45,502 nucleotides of DNA from Planctomycetota bacterium (lineage in GTDB: Bacteria > Planctomycetota > JACQVV01): NCBI GenBank assembly GCA_016209595.1, contig JACQVV010000033.1:1-45502 (forward strand), in the 5' to 3' direction. Shown piece after piece: positions 23,552-31,384 of this stretch. The first letter of the stretch is position 1, and each line of letters starts with the position of its first letter. The notes under the pieces were generated by a model. It saw nothing but the letters and a program-made list of their open reading frames with translations, made no database searches and was not told where the DNA came from. The translations under genes were made by a program, and so were the position numbers.

Positions 23552-25425
23552 AGGACCCACCCTTCGGCGGGAGGGGGATCCCCGCGATCGGATCGCGGAT
23601 TTCGGTATGAGTCCCTACGCGAGGATTCAGCTTGAGATTCATACGGGATCCCGCGATCCGATCGCGGGGGCTGGAGCGACATCCCAGGCCACCCTCGCGG
23701 CGACGTGGAGTATTTCCATCCACGATCTTTCAGTTTTCGTGTTAGCGTTTTCTGCCCCCAGGGCTGGGTGATCCCCTGTTCGGCGGCCCATTCAAGAAAA
23801 CGGGCATGGAGCGGTTTCGACGCCAGGAACGCCATGGAGGACTCGACCACGTGCTCCTGAAGAAACTCCCCGAGAACGTCCTCCCCTTGCCGATAGTCGC
23901 ACGTCGCGACCTGGACGGCCTTCGGAGGGCGGAGCCCGTCTCGGAGGTACTCGACCGCGCCGGCGACGACCCACGCCAGGATCCCGCCGGCCTCCTCCCG
24001 GAGCTTCGTGGCCAGGGCCAGGTCCCACTCCTCTTCGGGGATCGTGACGGTCCAGGGCACGAGCTGGATCCGCCGCCAGATCCCCAGGTCGGTCCCCAAG
24101 ATCCTCGGCTTGTAGTTTGTGACGAGAACTATTTTGTGCGTGGGCATGTATTCCCAGAAGTCCTCTCGCATGCGCCGGCAGGGGATCGGGTCGCCGCCCG
24201 TGATTGCCTTGACTCGTTCCTCTGAGAGTCGTCCGCCCTCGGGAGCCTCAGCGCAGACGACCAGTCGCCTCCGGAAAAGGAGCGCGAGTTCCGTGGGATG
24301 GCGTTCGCCCCTCGCCTCGAGGAGAAGCGAGACCGGCGCGCCGCAAGCGTACTCGCCGAGGACGAGCCGGAGCGCGCCCAGGTAGGTGCTCTTTCCGTTC
24401 GCGCCCACACCCCAAAAAATGAGGAGCAGGTGCTCGCGGATCTCGCCGACCGCCGAGTATCCCGCGAGCCTCTTCACGAACTCCCGGATCTCGGGATCCG
24501 GGAGAACGCGCGCGAGAAACTTCGTCCACGTCGGCGCCCCTGCCTCCGGGTCAAACTCGACCGCTGTCCCTCTCGTGAGGTAATCCGTGCGAGTCGCGGG
24601 TCGGGCCTCGCCAGTCCGTAGTTCAACCGCTTGCCCGGCGCCCACGGCCAAGAGGTAGGGGTCCCGGTCCCACTGGTCGGGGCTCGCCTGGACCTCGGGT
24701 TCGCTCGCGGCGAGGGCGATCGCGTTCCCAAGCGGAGCGCGGGCGAAGTACCGTTTCCCGGCCGCGACCCATGCTTGCGCCGCCTTGATGTCCTCTTGCG
24801 TGGCCGCGTTCCCGAGTCGCTCTTGGGCCTCCACCAGAAGGGCGCGGGCCGTCGCCTTCGCGGCGCGCCAGACGGCGCCTTCGTCCTCGATCCATCTTCC
24901 GGTCGGCGGGTCGTAGGCGAGCCACTTCCCCCACGCCTGGACGTATCGCACGTCGGCGCCGTGCTCGGCCACGAGCCGGCGGGCGAACCAAAGCTCAGAC
25001 GCAAAACCCTCGAAGTCGTCGGGGAGCGCGCCGGACCCAGCCTCGTGCTTCATCTCCTCGCGGGGCGCCTTCCTCGTCAGACTTTTAAGATAAGAGCGCG
25101 AGTAACCGAACGCCTTGCCCCGCGTCAAAACGATCTCCCAGGCGGCCGGAGGTGCATCCCGCCGGATGGCGCGCAGTTCGCTGAGGAGTTCGCTATCTGC
25201 CCCGAGGAGTTCGCGGGGATCCACGCGGTCGCGCCGTGCGGCATCCGCGGTCGCCGCGAACGTGAAGAGCACGCGCTCCACGCGGTCGGCCAGATCGTCC
25301 CCGAGAGATTCCCGCGTGACGGGGTCGAGCGTTTCGCGGGGATCCGGGGTATCCTCTACCCGTCGGTCGTGCTCGTCCGCCGGCTCCGGGTCGCCCCCCG
25401 GGGCCGGCTCCGTCGCGCGGCTCAC
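23548..25425 (-). CDS. D5-type superfamily 3 helicase (phage/plasmid replication)
   Basis: It starts at GTG 25425 in a GTGA overlap with the HTH gene; 625 residues. The central region is D5_N-like (WGKWLAYDPPTGRWIEDEG). The SF3 helicase follows: Walker A WGVGANGKST (around 338-347), Walker B LVVCAEAPEG (~388-397), and motif C HKIVLVTNYKPR with sensor Asn437, then IWRRIQLVPW. A winged-helix C-terminus (WGQKTLTRKLKDRGWKYS) precedes a tail in which PRSDRGIPYES and NPRSDRGDPPP recur. No primase-polymerase or Toprim primase domain is seen in the first ~150 residues, so primer synthesis must come from elsewhere. It is the likely replication initiator/helicase of the element. Confidence 0.9.
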   Translation of the reverse strand: MSRATEPAPGGDPEPADEHDRRVEDTPDPRETLDPVTRESLGDDLADRVERVLFTFAATADAARRDRVDPRELLGADSELLSELRAIRRDAPPAAWEIVLTRGKAFGYSRSYLKSLTRKAPREEMKHEAGSGALPDDFEGFASELWFARRLVAEHGADVRYVQAWGKWLAYDPPTGRWIEDEGAVWRAAKATARALLVEAQERLGNAATQEDIKAAQAWVAAGKRYFARAPLGNAIALAASEPEVQASPDQWDRDPYLLAVGAGQAVELRTGEARPATRTDYLTRGTAVEFDPEAGAPTWTKFLARVLPDPEIREFVKRLAGYSAVGEIREHLLLIFWGVGANGKSTYLGALRLVLGEYACGAPVSLLLEARGERHPTELALLFRRRLVVCAEAPEGGRLSEERVKAITGGDPIPCRRMREDFWEYMPTHKIVLVTNYKPRILGTDLGIWRRIQLVPWTVTIPEEEWDLALATKLREEAGGILAWVVAGAVEYLRDGLRPPKAVQVATCDYRQGEDVLGEFLQEHVVESSMAFLASKPLHARFLEWAAEQGITQPWGQKTLTRKLKDRGWKYSTSPRGWPGMSLQPPRSDRGIPYESQAESSRRDSYRNPRSDRGDPPPAEGWVL

Positions 25426-25724
25426 CGCCGGAGTCTCTCTCGCGCGACCGCGAGCCGCCTGGCGCGCTCCTCGCGGATAGCGCCCGCCGTCTCCGGGAGG
25501 GACCGCCGGAGCCCGTCCACGTGATACCGGGCCAGCTCGCGCGTGGTGACGTAGCACGGCGCGTTGGGGGCCGCGCGCGACACCCGCAGCGCGCCGCGGT
25601 ATACCGCCTGCCGCAGAGTCGCGACCGAAACGCCCAGGAGCCCCGCGGCCTCCGCCAGGTTCACGACGGGGCGACCCGCCGACCGCGTGAAGTCCGCTAC
25701 GAGTTCATCGAGGTTTTCGCGCAT
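25422..25724 (-). CDS. HTH_17-type DNA-binding protein, Xis/regulator candidate
   Basis: I chose ATG 25724, which has a very good AAAGGAGG eight bases upstream; 100 residues. The core VVNLAEAAGLLGVSVATLRQ, continuing AVYRGALRVSRA, is a MerR-like/excisionase helix-turn-helix, with YVTTRELARY as the wing. The C-terminal helix is Arg-rich. Such proteins direct excision or repress early genes. It is the first gene of the coupled replication-packaging block and lies beside the three-copy repeat at 25793-25879, a likely target. Confidence 0.8.
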   Translation of the reverse strand: MRENLDELVADFTRSAGRPVVNLAEAAGLLGVSVATLRQAVYRGALRVSRAAPNAPCYVTTRELARYHVDGLRRSLPETAGAIREERARRLAVARERLRR

Positions 25725-25770
25725 GCGTAGAGCCTCCTTTCGCATGCGCGTAGGTTCGCGCTCGGGACCG

Positions 25771-25879
25771 CCCCCGTCACGTAAACGGGGTTACTGTTGC
25801 GCGGCCGGTCCGCGCCCACGGGGGCGGATCCCGGGATCCGCTGGCGTCCTCGGATTTCGCTGTTGCGCTACTGTTGCGC
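25771..25879. promoter_or_regulatory. Operator/iteron-like cluster upstream of the HTH gene
   Basis: CTGTTGCGC occurs three times in direct orientation (25794-25802, 25860-25868, 25871-25879), the last two spaced 11 bp, about one helical turn. Beside it are CCCCGT-N7-ACGGGG (25772-25790) and the palindrome-ended GTAAACGGGGTTAC (25781-25794). This is the main non-coding gap in the middle of the element. It could be a repressor operator or a replication origin for the adjacent helicase. The role is inferred. Confidence 0.6.
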
Positions 25880-26737
25880 CTATCGGATCTCGACGGCCCA
25901 CCGGATCGCGGGGTTAAGAGCCGGGCGCCCGGGGGCAAGCAGGTCGCCGGGGAGGCGATCGAGAGCCGCGAGGAGCTTCGTGTTCACTTGCTTCGGCTGG
26001 CGCAGGCGCAAGCGAGAGAGGAGGGAGCGTTGCGCGTTCGAGAGCTCGCGCCGCTCGCCGTTCGCGCGCCCGGTCGGGATCTCCTCGCCCAGATCCCACG
26101 CGATCGCCAGTTCGCGGAACAGGTCTACCCACCCCGCGGAGAGCGCGATCCGGTCGCCGTCGAGCTCGATTCCCCCTCGGAAGACGTGGAGACGGACGAC
26201 CTCGACGGCCTCGACGGCCTCGCCCGCCTCCAGTGCCCGAAGCGCGGCCCCCTCCCCGACCTCCCTCCCGTCGAGCGCGTCCTCGATCAACGCCCGGCAG
26301 GGGAGAGGATCCCCGAGCAGGGAGTCCGGCGCTTTTCGCTCGCGCGCATACTCGAACGCGGCCCGCAGGGCGTCGTTCCCCCGGGCACAGTATCCGCCGT
26401 CGTCCTGGGGAACCTCGTACCCAGGGGCGAGGATCGCGACCGCGACGCCGGCCGCGTTCCGGGAGGACTCCGGCCCCTCGTCCTGGAGGATCTGGCCGAA
26501 CCACCCGAGCAAGTAGCGGCGAGCCTCCTCTCCGTCGTGGGGGATCCGTCCCATGGCGTCGAGCACCTCCTCGGTCGGCTCGGCGAGAGCGATCTCGACC
26601 GCCCGGCCCAGGGTCGGAGTGTTGCCGGGTCCACCCCAGCGGTTGAGGGCCAGGTGGACCAGCCGCCGCGTGTTGCGAGCGAGAGCATCGAGCTTCGCCT
26701 CGATAGCCCGCCGCGTCTCTTCTCTGGTATCCTGCAT
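25880..26737 (-). CDS. Unknown element protein (285 aa)
   Basis: It starts at ATG 26737 with GGGGAGG eight bases upstream. The N-terminal part is helical and basic (ETRRAIEAKLDALARNTRRL). A middle section contains YLLGWFGQILQDEGPESSRN and YEVPQDDGGYCARGNDALRA. The C-terminal third includes HVFRGGIELDGDRIALSAGW and a basic SLLSRLRLRQPKQVNTKLLA. No domain is recognised. It precedes the regulatory cluster and HTH gene, and so may belong to the early (integrase-side) group. Confidence 0.6.
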   Translation of the reverse strand: MQDTREETRRAIEAKLDALARNTRRLVHLALNRWGGPGNTPTLGRAVEIALAEPTEEVLDAMGRIPHDGEEARRYLLGWFGQILQDEGPESSRNAAGVAVAILAPGYEVPQDDGGYCARGNDALRAAFEYARERKAPDSLLGDPLPCRALIEDALDGREVGEGAALRALEAGEAVEAVEVVRLHVFRGGIELDGDRIALSAGWVDLFRELAIAWDLGEEIPTGRANGERRELSNAQRSLLSRLRLRQPKQVNTKLLAALDRLPGDLLAPGRPALNPAIRWAVEIR

Positions 26738-26807
26738 GCGTCGTTCCTCCCCGGGTCGTCGCTTCGCTTGACCGGCATTGCGACGGCCCGGTTTCTGTTG
26801 GGGGCTA

Positions 26808-27209
26808 CTAGGGCGCTCTCCAGACCGGATTCTCGTCCGCGTCAAACAAGCACAGGTACGGGGATCCGTCCTTGTCCAGGCTGAAGATCGCGCGGCACCT
26901 TCCGTCCCAACTGTTCTCGTCGAACAAGTACAGGTGCGGGGATCCGTCCTTGTCCAGGCTGAGGCTCGCGCGGTTCCTCCCGTTCGCGTCATACAGGCGG
27001 AGGCCCGGGCCATCGAGAATCGCTGCCACCCTTCCGTTCGCATCGCGGAGGACGATCTGTTCTGCCTCAACCCTCCCGTCCAGCGACTTCCAGCCCGCGA
27101 CCACGATGAAAACAACGAGGACCAGCGAGAGCACCGCCATGGCCCCCACAAGCCCGCGATTCCATCGCTCCAGACGGTCGAGTCGCTTCGTCAATGCATC
27201 GTAGTTCAT
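26808..27209 (-). CDS. Single-pass membrane protein with repeated beta units
   Basis: It starts at ATG 27209 with AAAGGAGG seven bases upstream; 133 residues. A short coiled N-terminus (LTKRLDRLERWNRG) is followed by one membrane segment (AMAVLSLVLVVFIVVAGW, ~23-41). The rest is made of similar strand-turn units (LRDANGRVAAIL, LYDANGRNRASLSL, LDKDGSPHLYLFDEN, LDKDGSPYLCLFDAD). The DNA repeats with a 78-bp period (26853 and 26931). The topology suggests an outward-facing beta-rich stalk. Similar repeats occur in uncharacterised bacterial proteins, and a surface role in phage exclusion is only speculation. Confidence 0.65.
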   Translation of the reverse strand: MNYDALTKRLDRLERWNRGLVGAMAVLSLVLVVFIVVAGWKSLDGRVEAEQIVLRDANGRVAAILDGPGLRLYDANGRNRASLSLDKDGSPHLYLFDENSWDGRCRAIFSLDKDGSPYLCLFDADENPVWRAP

Positions 27210-27230
27210 CGTCCGTCCTCCTTTGGGGGG

Positions 27231-27635
27231 CTACTTGGTCCCGGCGAGCTGGCTCACCCGCTGGAACGACAGCCCGAGGAGCTCGCCCGCGTCGCGGACG
27301 CCGAGCCCGAACTCGACCAGCTCGCGGACGGCGTTCATCGTCGCGGCCCGCGCGTCCTCGCCCGAGCGATCGGCCTTCCGCCTCGCCTCCGCGCTCCGGC
27401 GGACCGCCCGGCGGGCCTCGCGCGGGAGACGGACATCCTCGCGGACCTCTACCCCCTCCGCGTCGTCGATGAAGAGGGAGAGCGCCTCCCGCAACCGGCG
27501 CCGGGCCTGGGCCAGGTTGCGCCCGTAGGTGCGGCAACCGGGGACCTCGGGCACGTGGACGTTCCACGCGCCGGACTCGTCCCGCTCGAAGACGGCCGTG
27601 TACTTCGCGCCCTCGCTCCCGTCGTGATTCCTCAT
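27231..27635 (-). CDS. hicB: HicB-type antitoxin
   Basis: It starts at ATG 27635, overlapping the toxin stop (ATGA, 27632-27635); an in-frame GTG at 27647 is the alternative. The 134-residue product has the HicB fold near residues 10-55 (YTAVFERDESGAWNVHVPEV, then GCRTYGRNLAQARRRL), which mimics a substrate and blocks HicA. The C-terminal ~35 residues (LVEFGLGVRDAGELLGLSFQ) look like a short helix-turn-helix able to bind the operon's promoter. It probably neutralises HicA and stabilises the element in the host. Confidence 0.85.
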   Translation of the reverse strand: MRNHDGSEGAKYTAVFERDESGAWNVHVPEVPGCRTYGRNLAQARRRLREALSLFIDDAEGVEVREDVRLPREARRAVRRSAEARRKADRSGEDARAATMNAVRELVEFGLGVRDAGELLGLSFQRVSQLAGTK

Positions 27636-27841
27636 CCTCTCAGCCACCCCTTTCCGAGGCAGGGTTCCAGGTCGCGCTCGATCCCGCGCAGGGTGCCAGG
27701 CGAGACGTCAGCGCCCGCGTGCACGGGCACGGTCGAGCTGTACCGTCCACAACGACAGCGAACCCGTACGTGGGAACCTCGCTGGCGCACCTCTTCGCCC
27801 CCGGCCGAGCGCAACCGTCGAAGGACCTCCTTTCCCGTCAC
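27632..27841 (-). CDS. hicA: HicA-type mRNA interferase toxin
   Basis: It starts at GTG 27841, with GCGAGG upstream; 69 residues, normal for HicA. The sequence has the family's double-stranded-RNA-binding-like fold: TGKEVLRRLRSAGGEEVRQR, the catalytic His24 in GSHVRV, then STVPVHAG and SPGTLRGIERD. HicA cleaves mRNA when not bound by HicB. It lies directly downstream of the integrase gene (67-bp gap) and upstream of hicB, the usual toxin-first order. An extra Cys pair (RCRCGRY) is unusual in the beta hairpin. Confidence 0.87.
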   Translation of the reverse strand: MTGKEVLRRLRSAGGEEVRQRGSHVRVRCRCGRYSSTVPVHAGADVSPGTLRGIERDLEPCLGKGWLRG

Positions 27842-27908
27842 TCTACCTCGCCTCCCTGTCTCGCGTCCAGTCGGATAGACAAGGGGTCCGCGCGGGGTTG
27901 CTCGCGCC

Positions 27909-29309
27909 TCACGCCGTCGCCTCGCCTTCGACCACGCGGAACGCCTTCCCCTTCCGCGCTCGCTTCGTAGCCCGCTCGATGAACGGAACGAGCCCGAGGA
28001 CCTCCTCGACCGTCCTCCCCGGGAGCCGGCCGGGCGCGAACGCGAGGTAGTGCCGGTAGGCGACGGCCGGCGCGTGGCCGACCCAGAACGCGGAGAGGGT
28101 CGAAGGGACGCCGACCGCCGCGAGCGCGCTCTCGAAGGTCCGCCGGCATCCTTGGGGCCCCACGTCCACCCCCGCGGCCTTCGCGACGCGCGCCCAGGCG
28201 CGGGTGAACGCGGGGCCGCTCTCGCCGTTCCGCGGGAGCACGGTCTCGCGCGCGGGGTCTGCTTCGCGCCAGGCGCGGAGGAGCGCGAGGAACCGCGGGG
28301 CCACGTCGCCGGCCGGGTCGCCCGCGAGCGGGACGTAGCGGACGGTTCCCGTCTTCGAGGCTCTGACCGTGAGGATTCCACGCTCCAGGTCCACGTCCTT
28401 CCAACGGAGCGCGAGCCCCTCGCCGCGGCGCGCGCCGGAGCAGAGGAGGAGGAGCGCGGTTTCGAGGACGGGGGAGGGGGTCGAGCTGTTCGACTGCTTG
28501 AAGACCTCGACCTTGCCGCGCTTCTCCCGGTGGACCTCCAGGAGTCGGCCGGGCTCGGCGAAGCGTTCGGCCGCTTCGAGGAAGGCGCGGATGGACTCGA
28601 CGGGATGGACGACGATCTCCGCGGCGCTGGAGGGGAGGGCTTCAAGATCCTCGCGGAAGAGCTCGCGGGGATCGCGGCGGAACAGCGAGAGGACCGCGTC
28701 CCGGGTAAGGCTCGCGAACATCGTGCGGAGGTAGCCGCGGGCCTTGTTGTAGGACCTCGGCTTGTTCCCGCCCGCAAGCGTCGAGCGCAGGAAGCCCGCG
28801 AGGACCTCGGGCGACAGCTCGCCGGCTCGAAGCCCCGGGGGGAGGAACTCGCGGAAGCGGCGGAAGGTCGTCTTCTGGTCCGCCAGGCAGTGCGCCGAGA
28901 GGGGCCGCTCGATGAAGCCCGGCCTCCACCACTCCGCGCGCTCGGGAGACTCCGCGCCCCCCTCGACGCGGTAAACGAGGAGGGCCAGGTAGGCGTCCAC
29001 CAGGTCCACGAGGGGGGTGTCGTGACGGGAGCGCCGTCCAGCCATCCGGGCCGCCTCGCGGGCTTTCACGCGCTCCAGGACCTCGTAACACACGAGGAGC
29101 GCCTTGCGGAGCGGTTTCGAGGTAGCGCCGAGGGCCAGGGCCTCGCGCTCGTTCGCGGGCGCCTCGGCCGCGTCCAGGGCCTCGCCGTGGTCGCCGTTCT
29201 CACAGTCGGCCTCGCGCCGACCGGCCCTGCTTGCTCCCTTCGTCGCGTCGGTCCAGACCACGCGCCAGAGGGCCCGCCCGTCCCGCTCCCGCCGGATCAG
29301 AAACGCCAT
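27909..29309 (-). CDS. int: Tyrosine recombinase/integrase
   Basis: It starts at ATG 29309 with GGAGGGG upstream; 466 residues. An N-terminal arm/core-binding region runs to ~280, followed by the catalytic domain: Arg294 (SGARRGEGLALRWKDVD), Lys319 (ASKTGTVRY), Arg389 (QGCRRTF), His412 (WVGHAP) and the nucleophile Tyr421 (YRHYLAF). The first His of the usual H-x-x-R box is Gln386, a tolerated but uncommon change. It is the gene nearest attR, as expected for the enzyme that inserted the element into tRNA-Gly. A positively charged tail (ATKRARKGKAFRVV) ends the protein. Confidence 0.93.
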   Translation of the reverse strand: MAFLIRRERDGRALWRVVWTDATKGASRAGRREADCENGDHGEALDAAEAPANEREALALGATSKPLRKALLVCYEVLERVKAREAARMAGRRSRHDTPLVDLVDAYLALLVYRVEGGAESPERAEWWRPGFIERPLSAHCLADQKTTFRRFREFLPPGLRAGELSPEVLAGFLRSTLAGGNKPRSYNKARGYLRTMFASLTRDAVLSLFRRDPRELFREDLEALPSSAAEIVVHPVESIRAFLEAAERFAEPGRLLEVHREKRGKVEVFKQSNSSTPSPVLETALLLLCSGARRGEGLALRWKDVDLERGILTVRASKTGTVRYVPLAGDPAGDVAPRFLALLRAWREADPARETVLPRNGESGPAFTRAWARVAKAAGVDVGPQGCRRTFESALAAVGVPSTLSAFWVGHAPAVAYRHYLAFAPGRLPGRTVEEVLGLVPFIERATKRARKGKAFRVVEGEATA

Positions 29310-29325
29310 CGTTCACCCCTCCGAG

Positions 29326-29357
29326 CCAGTCAACCCGCTGGTCAACCCAGTCAACCC
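29326..29357 (+). promoter_or_regulatory. Arm-type integrase-binding repeats, right end (predicted)
   Basis: Three copies, AGTCAACCC (29328-29336), GGTCAACCC (29340-29348) and AGTCAACCC (29349-29357), lie between the integrase start and attR. The first two repeat the left-end pair with the same spacing. They may also regulate the integrase promoter, which must lie here. Confidence 0.65.
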
Positions 29358-29492
29358 ACAGAGAGGCTACAACGGTTGTTAGCCGCTGTCAAGGGCGCCT
29401 TCGAGGAAACCGCCCTTCCGACCGCGTGGAAGCCCTCGGATCGGCTTCCCGCTGGGGCTCGGAAACGACCCCCGAAAACAGCCAGAATCGGA

Positions 29493-29593
29493 TTCCCAAG
29501 CTGAATGTCGAGGGTTCGAATCCCTTCACCCGCTCCAGCGCACAACGAAGCCCGTTCGGAAGTTACGCCGAACGGGCTTCGCGGTTTCCAGGG
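29493..29593 (+). repeat. attR: 101-bp direct repeat, right copy
   Basis: It is identical to 18713-18813: the 3' part of tRNA-Gly from the anticodon loop, CCA and the hairpin terminator (29546-29581). It has no tRNA 5' half, so it is a tRNA remnant. Chromosomal sequence resumes at 29594. Confidence 0.95.
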
Positions 29594-29702
29594 GCGCATC
29601 CGCTGTCGATCACGAACGGCGCCCGGGCAGGCGGGCGAGGGGCGGCCCGGACGATCTCGGCAATCCGAGAGCGCCTCAGCTCCGCCCCTCCCCCTTGGAA
29701 CG

Positions 29703-31217
29703 TCACTCCTTGAGAGCGCACCCTCCCTCGCAGCTCGGGGCCGCCTCGATGGACGCAAGATCGATCTTCGAGATGGGCCTTGCCTCGTCGAGCCGGGCCA
29801 GACGAGCCTCGATGAGCGGCACGATCGAGGGACACAGGAGGAACTGGGCGGCCTTGGCTCCCGCGGTCATCTCGGAGCCCAGGTCGCTCTCCACGCTCCG
29901 GATCTCCTCCTGGACGTTCCGGGCGCGATCGGCCTCCGAGAGCACCTCAAGAAGATCGGCTTTCTGGATCGCGTAGTCGGGGTCGTCGAGCTCGCGGGCG
30001 CGCTCCATTGACTCGCGGAAGCGCGCCTCGATCGTCGCTCTCGTCTGGGCGTCGAGCGGGCCGCCGTTCCTCTGCTCGACACTGCGGAGCACCTTCCGGA
30101 TGACCTGGCCGCTCGCGTACTTGTAGTCCTCTGGGGGGAGCCCGCGCACCCTGTCGAGCTCCTTCTCGCCCACGGGGTTCTCGCCCGCCTGCCCGACGAG
30201 AACCGGGTTCACGAGCCCCTCGGACGGGAGGAGGCACGGCTCGTACCCGGCGATCATCTCGATCTGGGCGGGTTCGAGGATCCCGACCAGGGCGGCGCTC
30301 GAACGCGGGTCCCCTCCGGCGCGCCCGTTGACGTCCCACCACCGGGTGCCGCCGTTCTGCGACGCAGTCGTGCCCGGACGCACGCATCCCCTCTCGGCCG
30401 TTCCCTGCAGGTTCAGGGCGAGGATCTGGTTCATCTGATCCCGGTCGAGATGGAGTCCGTTCAGCAAGTTGTGCAGGTTGATCTCCTCGCGAAGCCTCCG
30501 CGTCTCCCCGCGCGCCTCTTCGAGTTCGGGATCGACGTCCGGCGTCCGCTCCCGCTCCGGATCGAGACGAGCCAGGAGGCCCGGCTCGAGGAGGAACTCT
30601 CCGACTCCACCGATCGACCCGTAGCGCTCGCGCCGGATCTCCTCCATCTCGCGGTGGAGGTCCTGCCGGCGCGTGGCGGAGGACTCCGCCACGGAGGTCC
30701 TTCCCCTCGACCCGGGCCCGGGTCGCGCATCCCGCGCCACCCTCTGCGAGAGCGAGGCCCGCGGGTCGCCGCAGCGGTAGTTCGAGAGGAGCCGGATCTG
30801 TTTTTCGGCGAGCCCTCGCGAGACCTTCTCCTCCAGCGAGGCGATCCGGTTGAGGAAAGTCTTCCGGGCCATCTGCCACTCGTGATTCGCGGGGCCGATC
30901 CGGTTCGCCAGATCCTCGGGGATCATCTCGTCGGACTCCACGAGGGGGAGGAGCTCCCGAAACATCTCCGTCAACTCGAAGAGGTGCTCTCGATCGTAGT
31001 CGTCGAACCACTCGCGGATCCGCGCCGCTTCCTCGGCCCGAAGAACGATCTCCTGGATCTCGCCCGGCGTGAGCGCGAGGCGATCGACGAAGGAGGCGAG
31101 ATCCTGAGATTCTCGGGACGGCCCAGACTCCTGCGGCTCGGCCACGGGGGCCAGAACGAGGGCGAAGAGGGCACTGATACCGAGCACACCGCATGGAGGC
31201 AGCTTCTTGGCGTACAT
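29703..31217 (-). CDS. Exported helical protein of unknown function
   Basis: I chose ATG 31217 (MYAKKLPPCG), which has GGAGAAGAG upstream and opens with a signal peptide (VLGISALFALVLAPVAEPQ). The 504-residue product is predicted largely helical and charged, with paired helices (DREHLFELTEMFRELLPLVE; ETRRLREEINLHNLLNGLHL). It ends in an unusual Cys-containing tail (APSCEGGCALKE). The pattern of regulator-like helices recalls periplasmic Spy/LTXXQ-type proteins but I cannot assign it. It is downstream of a kinase/sigma pair on the same strand and may be under their control. Confidence 0.65.
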   Translation of the reverse strand: MYAKKLPPCGVLGISALFALVLAPVAEPQESGPSRESQDLASFVDRLALTPGEIQEIVLRAEEAARIREWFDDYDREHLFELTEMFRELLPLVESDEMIPEDLANRIGPANHEWQMARKTFLNRIASLEEKVSRGLAEKQIRLLSNYRCGDPRASLSQRVARDARPGPGSRGRTSVAESSATRRQDLHREMEEIRRERYGSIGGVGEFLLEPGLLARLDPERERTPDVDPELEEARGETRRLREEINLHNLLNGLHLDRDQMNQILALNLQGTAERGCVRPGTTASQNGGTRWWDVNGRAGGDPRSSAALVGILEPAQIEMIAGYEPCLLPSEGLVNPVLVGQAGENPVGEKELDRVRGLPPEDYKYASGQVIRKVLRSVEQRNGGPLDAQTRATIEARFRESMERARELDDPDYAIQKADLLEVLSEADRARNVQEEIRSVESDLGSEMTAGAKAAQFLLCPSIVPLIEARLARLDEARPISKIDLASIEAAPSCEGGCALKE

Positions 31218-31384
31218 GGCTCTTCTCCGGCTGGAGTTCTTGAAAAGGGGAAACGACAGACCACCAGCTCGATAGCTGCGAAAAGCGCGCGAGAGTGGAC
31301 AGGAAAACCGGCGATTTCCGCTCGCGACTCTCCCCGCGGACACGCGCCGCACGCCGGGCCAGGGGAGAGTTCTCGCGTCATCCC

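Larger units (their letters stand above)
18713..29593. mobile_element. tRNA-Gly-integrated element with integrase, replication and terminase genes but no virion genes
   Basis: The element is bounded by a perfect 101-bp direct repeat (18713-18813 and 29493-29593), giving a unit of 10,780 bp. It carries 15 genes, all on the minus strand: integrase and HicA/HicB at the right end, an HTH protein, a D5-type helicase and a Topo VI-A-like protein in the middle, and TerS-like and TerL genes at the left end 96 bases from the attachment site. No portal, protease, capsid, head-tail, tail or lysis gene is present, and there is no room for them. Intact frames and tight gene overlaps argue against decay. 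I infer a phage satellite or similar packaging-dependent element; a prophage that cleanly lost its late region is the alternative. Confidence 0.85.

Noticed and set aside
18713..29593. Complete prophage
   Set aside because: No portal, capsid, tail or lysis genes, and no space for them between the attachment sites.
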